Shown here in pieces: positions 60,892-64,000 of a stretch of DNA of 64,000 nucleotides. The notes beneath the pieces are model-generated. The model made no database searches and had not been told where the DNA came from. It saw only the letters and a list, made by a program, of their open reading frames with translations. How positions within the stretch are numbered: the first letter of the stretch is position 1; each line of letters opens with the position of its first letter. Source of the DNA: Planctomycetota bacterium (GTDB lineage Bacteria > Planctomycetota > PUPC01 > DSUN01); NCBI GenBank assembly GCA_035384565.1, contig DAOOIT010000016.1:1-64000 (forward strand), given 5' to 3'. A program made the translations under genes and the position numbers.

Positions 60892-63549
60892 GTGAGAACC
60901 CCCTCGAAGGTTGCGTGGGCGGGATGGGGCATGCTCTGCTCCCTCGCCCTGGCCGGCGAGCCGCCCCAGACCCTGTGGCAGACGACGCTGAAGGACCGCA
61001 TCGGCCACGCCTGGTCGGGCGAACTCGTGCATTTCGATATCCCGATCCGCCTCGCCGCCGACCCGGCCCACCACCGCCTGATCGTCGCCGAGGGCGACAC
61101 CGCGGCCGAAATCCCGTTCCAGACCACCGTGTCGCCGGACAGGAAGCGCCAGCTCTGGTGCGTGGTGAACCTGTCGCCCTTCGCGGAGAAGACGCTGCGC
61201 CTCGAAGCGAGACCGGCCGCCACGGACATCACAACCCCAATGCCGGCCACCGAGGCCAAGGACCGCTGGCAGATCGAAAGCGGCGCGCTCCGCATCGAGG
61301 TGCCGCGAAGCATCGCCGACAGGACGGCCGAGAACGACGCCCCCCCTCCCCTCCTCCGCCTCCAGAACGCCGCGGGAAGCCCCTGGGTCGGCGCGGGCCG
61401 CTTCAAGGGCACGGGCGACCTCCTCTCCCTCAAGGCCGCCGTTCACCGCGGCCCCGTGACCACCGAGGCCACGCTCCACTATGAGTTCGAGAAGGGCAAG
61501 TACGACGCCTGGCTCCGCCTCATCCGCGGCCAGCCCGAGGTCCTCTGGATGGAGCGCGGCGAGTTCCAGAGCAGCGATGCCTCGCTCGAATGGGACCTTG
61601 CAGGCTTCGAGCCTGGCACAGGCGTGTGGGACTACTATCGCACCCAGAGCGAATGGCGCAAGACCGCCCTCGGCGTCTCCAAAGCCTATCCCATCGAGGA
61701 CGGGCAGGCCGAGACGACCACCTTCACGCCCTGGGTCCAGTGGTGGATGGACGACGTTTCGACATGGCTCGAGCTGTGGGACAAGGAGAAGGCCTGGGCC
61801 ATAGGCATCTTCACGGGCGACCCGCTCGACTGGGGACCCGAGGACCGTGAAGCCTATCGCGCCGCCGCCTTCCGTCTCGACCGCCAGGGCCGCCGGGCCA
61901 AGCTGCACCTGCCGCTGCGGAAGGGCACCCGCACCTGGGGCCTCTCGCTCGCGCCCCGCACCCCCGACGAGCGCATCGGCCCGAACACCACGGTAGGCCC
62001 CGCCGACACCGCCCGCCGCCAGATCAAGTACGCCGAGTCGCCCCTCGACGAGGTCAAAGACTATGTACTCACCGACGCCACGCCGCCCACGTCCTATCCC
62101 CTCTTCGCCATCACGAAGGCCGACCGCGAGCGGCTGCGCGGGGCGGCGCCGCAGGGCATCCCGTTCCTCCAGAAGCTTGCCGAAGCGGCCGAATGGGCGA
62201 GGAAGGCCAGGCCCATCGAGGATGCCGAGGGCTTCTGGCACCTGGGCGTGCCGCCCGACCAGCGTCCCTGGCCCGCGCTGCCGCCCAAGGACACCCTTGC
62301 CGCCGCCGCCCTCCTCGGCATCCCCTGGGCCGCCGAGAGCCACCTCCGCTGCATGGTCCTGCGCGAGAGCCTGGGCTGCGTCGAGAACATCCTGCGCCAC
62401 GTGACCGGCCCCGGCATGGGCATCGCCCCGCACAACTGGATGTGCGGCGGCCCGTTGGCCTACTTGCCGCCGCTGGCCGACCTGGCCATGCCGCACCTGA
62501 GCAGCCGCGAGCGCGACGTGCTGTGCGCCCGCCTGCTGTTCCTTGCCTACAAGCTCGCCTCCGAGAGATACTGGGCGCCGCGTCTCGGCTTCTCGGCCAA
62601 CCCGAACATGACGACGCTCGTCTACGCCGAGCTGGCCTTCCTGTCGTTCCTCTTCCCCAAGCACCCGATGGCCGCCGAGTGGCGCAAGGCGGGCGTGGGC
62701 GAGATGTTCCACGAGGTCGAAACATGGTCCGGCCCGAACGGCGGCTGGCTCGAGGCGCCCCATTACGCCACCGTAGCCCTCGACCACATCGTGGCCATCG
62801 GCTACGCGACGAAGAACCTCGGGCTCGGCGACAAGCTGCTCTACCACGAGCGCCTCAAGAAGTCCATCGAGTGGCTCGCCAAGATCGCCACGCCGCCCGA
62901 CCCGCGCTTCCACGGCCTCCGTCACTCGCCTCCCATCGGCAACACCTGGCTCTACGAGACCACCTGCCTCCCCGGCTACATGGCCAAGGTCTGGCGCGAC
63001 CGCGACCCTGCCTACGCCAACGCCATGCAATGGATGTGGGAGCAGCAGGGCCGCCCCCTCCACCCCGGCATCGGCGGCGCCTATCCCACCACCGACGGCT
63101 TCCGCGAGGCGCTCTTCAGCCCCTTCCCCTCGCTCGGGCCGCCCCAGTGGGGCAGCGAGCAGTTCCCCGGCAGCGGCGCCATCCTTCGCGCCCATTTCCC
63201 CGGCGACCGCGAGACCCAGCTCTACCTCATCCAGGGCAAGCTCCACGACCACTACGACGACGACCAGGGCAGCTTCGAGCTCTGGGGCAAAGGCCGCCCG
63301 CTCCTGTGCGACTTCGGCTATAACGGCTATGACCCCGCCGAGCACCACAACCGCATGGACATCAATGGCCCCGGCGACATCGTGGCCTTCGCCACCACGC
63401 CCGCCGCCGACTTCCTCCACAACCGGCAAGGCGCCTGGGACCGTCGCATCCTGTTCGTCAAGGACCCCGACCCCCTCGGCCCCAACTACGTCCTCATCCG
63501 CGACACCGTGGGCAAGGACGCCGCGCGCCCGGGCAACTGGCGCCTGTAG
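60892..63549 (+). CDS. Secreted heparinase II/III-like polysaccharide lyase, cut short by TAG
   Basis: The GTG start has AAGGGAG 6 nt upstream; signal peptide VAWAGWGMLCSLALAG. The 885-residue product has an N-terminal sandwich (ELVHFDIPIRLAADPAHHRL), an alpha/alpha-toroid (APHNWMCGGPLAYLPPLADL, GFSANPNMTTLVYAELAFLS, WSGPNGGWLEAPHYATVALD with catalytic-type Asn, His and Tyr) and the start of a C-terminal sandwich (YLIQGKLHDHYDDDQGSFEL, DFGYNGYDPAEHHN). This is the layout of heparinase II/III and alginate-type lyases, which cleave uronic-acid polysaccharides. The frame stops at TAG (63547-63549) in the middle of the last domain; homologous-looking sequence continues directly in the same frame. 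Confidence 0.72.
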   Translation: MRTPSKVAWAGWGMLCSLALAGEPPQTLWQTTLKDRIGHAWSGELVHFDIPIRLAADPAHHRLIVAEGDTAAEIPFQTTVSPDRKRQLWCVVNLSPFAEKTLRLEARPAATDITTPMPATEAKDRWQIESGALRIEVPRSIADRTAENDAPPPLLRLQNAAGSPWVGAGRFKGTGDLLSLKAAVHRGPVTTEATLHYEFEKGKYDAWLRLIRGQPEVLWMERGEFQSSDASLEWDLAGFEPGTGVWDYYRTQSEWRKTALGVSKAYPIEDGQAETTTFTPWVQWWMDDVSTWLELWDKEKAWAIGIFTGDPLDWGPEDREAYRAAAFRLDRQGRRAKLHLPLRKGTRTWGLSLAPRTPDERIGPNTTVGPADTARRQIKYAESPLDEVKDYVLTDATPPTSYPLFAITKADRERLRGAAPQGIPFLQKLAEAAEWARKARPIEDAEGFWHLGVPPDQRPWPALPPKDTLAAAALLGIPWAAESHLRCMVLRESLGCVENILRHVTGPGMGIAPHNWMCGGPLAYLPPLADLAMPHLSSRERDVLCARLLFLAYKLASERYWAPRLGFSANPNMTTLVYAELAFLSFLFPKHPMAAEWRKAGVGEMFHEVETWSGPNGGWLEAPHYATVALDHIVAIGYATKNLGLGDKLLYHERLKKSIEWLAKIATPPDPRFHGLRHSPPIGNTWLYETTCLPGYMAKVWRDRDPAYANAMQWMWEQQGRPLHPGIGGAYPTTDGFREALFSPFPSLGPPQWGSEQFPGSGAILRAHFPGDRETQLYLIQGKLHDHYDDDQGSFELWGKGRPLLCDFGYNGYDPAEHHNRMDINGPGDIVAFATTPAADFLHNRQGAWDRRILFVKDPDPLGPNYVLIRDTVGKDAARPGNWRL

Positions 63550-64000
63550 ATGAACGCCTCCGAGCCCCCCCAACTCGACCGCCAGGACGACACGACCGTG
63601 CGCGCCAGGGGCCGGCACGACGTGGACCTCGACCTCTGGTTCCCCCCGGCCGCGAAAGCCTTGTTGCCGCTGGACAAAGGGTCCCTCAAGACCGACTTCC
63701 TCTCCATCAAGACGCACAGCGCCGGCCCCCCCTCGACCGACCAGTATGGCCTGCACCTCGTGCTGGAGCCGGGCGCAAGCCTGCCCTTCATCCTCTACCC
63801 GCGCCTGCGCGACGAGAAGCCCCCGGCCCTCTTCGTCCACGGCACGCCCGAGGCCATCGAGCTCGCCAGCCCGGCGGGCACGGACTACCTGTTCCTTTCG
63901 CCCGAGTCGCGCGAACTGCGCGTCGCCAACATCCGATTCAAGGGCACCGTCGGTGTCGTGCAGGCGCGCGGGAAGCAAGTCACGCTCACCCTCTGCGCAC
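63550..64000 (+). pseudogene. Remainder of the lyase beyond the in-frame TAG (runs off the window)
   Basis: The same frame stays open from 63550 to the end of the window (150 codons): MNASEPPQLDRQDDTTVRAR, then VDLDLWFPPAAKALLPLDKG and LVLEPGASLPFILYPRLRDE. This looks like the C-terminal beta-sandwich expected for the lyase. There is no ribosome site before the ATG at 63550. Reading TGG for TAG would give a continuous RLWMNASEP. It may be a nonsense mutation, a base-call error or a readthrough site; as it stands it is the disconnected 3' part. Confidence 0.65.

Noticed and set aside
57885..61433. A 1182-codon open frame on the minus strand, and similar long frames opposite other genes (3448-5844, 60841-63978, the left part of 33077-35938)
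   Set aside because: They lie opposite well-supported genes, use a Gly/Val/Arg/Leu/His-rich composition typical of the complement of GC-rich codons, and lack domains and ribosome sites.

Overview
The window is high-GC DNA of a bacterium with the gene repertoire of the Planctomycetota/PVC group. The pointers are an ECF sigma factor paired with a FecR-like protein, a PEP-CTERM protein built of HAF-type repeats, a Tat-exported Gfo/Idh/MocA oxidoreductase, HEAT-repeat and PQQ/NHL propeller proteins, and many secreted glycan-active enzymes. The phylum is an inference from gene content. I saw no rRNA, tRNA, CRISPR array or complete transposon.

Left end (1-12.5 kb): a broken copy of an inverted-repeat element and a small zinc-ribbon gene precede a tight eight-gene rightward operon (756-12484). 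It encodes an ABC-2 permease, three consecutive SPFH/band-7 proteins, a P1B-type metal ATPase, an ABC ATPase, a second ABC-2 permease and an anchored protein of unknown function. Most joints overlap or nearly touch. The third SPFH protein and the metal ATPase both start with histidine-rich tails, so I read the cluster as one membrane machine, possibly metal-linked. It is the best candidate in the window for an undescribed system.

Middle (12.5-40.4 kb): mostly single genes and pairs. They include GH5, GH4 and GH43 glycosidases, transketolase, the PEP-CTERM protein, two secreted glycosidase-like proteins, a HEAT protein, a CYTH phosphatase with an apparently leaderless promoter, a fused E1 alpha/beta 2-oxoacid dehydrogenase with a palindrome over its -10 box, a SWIM zinc-finger protein, an NHL propeller, a ThuA-like protein, two PQQ-like propellers and a neutral-ceramidase-like enzyme that carries an in-frame palindromic insertion.

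Right-middle (40.4-56.3 kb, all minus strand): an ECF sigma factor (likely starting at ATC), its FecR-like partner, an FMN-binding TPR protein and a polyferredoxin membrane protein, together resembling a split NosR/Rnf-type electron conduit. These are followed without real gaps by four secreted glycan/propeller genes and a chimeric pseudogene.

Right end (56.7-64 kb): a Tat-exported oxidoreductase, a large HEAT-repeat protein and a heparinase-like lyase interrupted by one in-frame TAG; its remainder runs off the window.

Several dispersed non-coding repeat families recur between genes: a 280-bp inverted-repeat element, an approximately 150-bp element with CTACTCCGGC ends, paired hairpins with TGAGCAAGTATGG arms whose variant shows compensatory change, GTCATTCCGAG-type repeats next to start codons, and short 9-bp tandem arrays. 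Start sites were chosen mainly by Shine-Dalgarno match and signal-peptide position.
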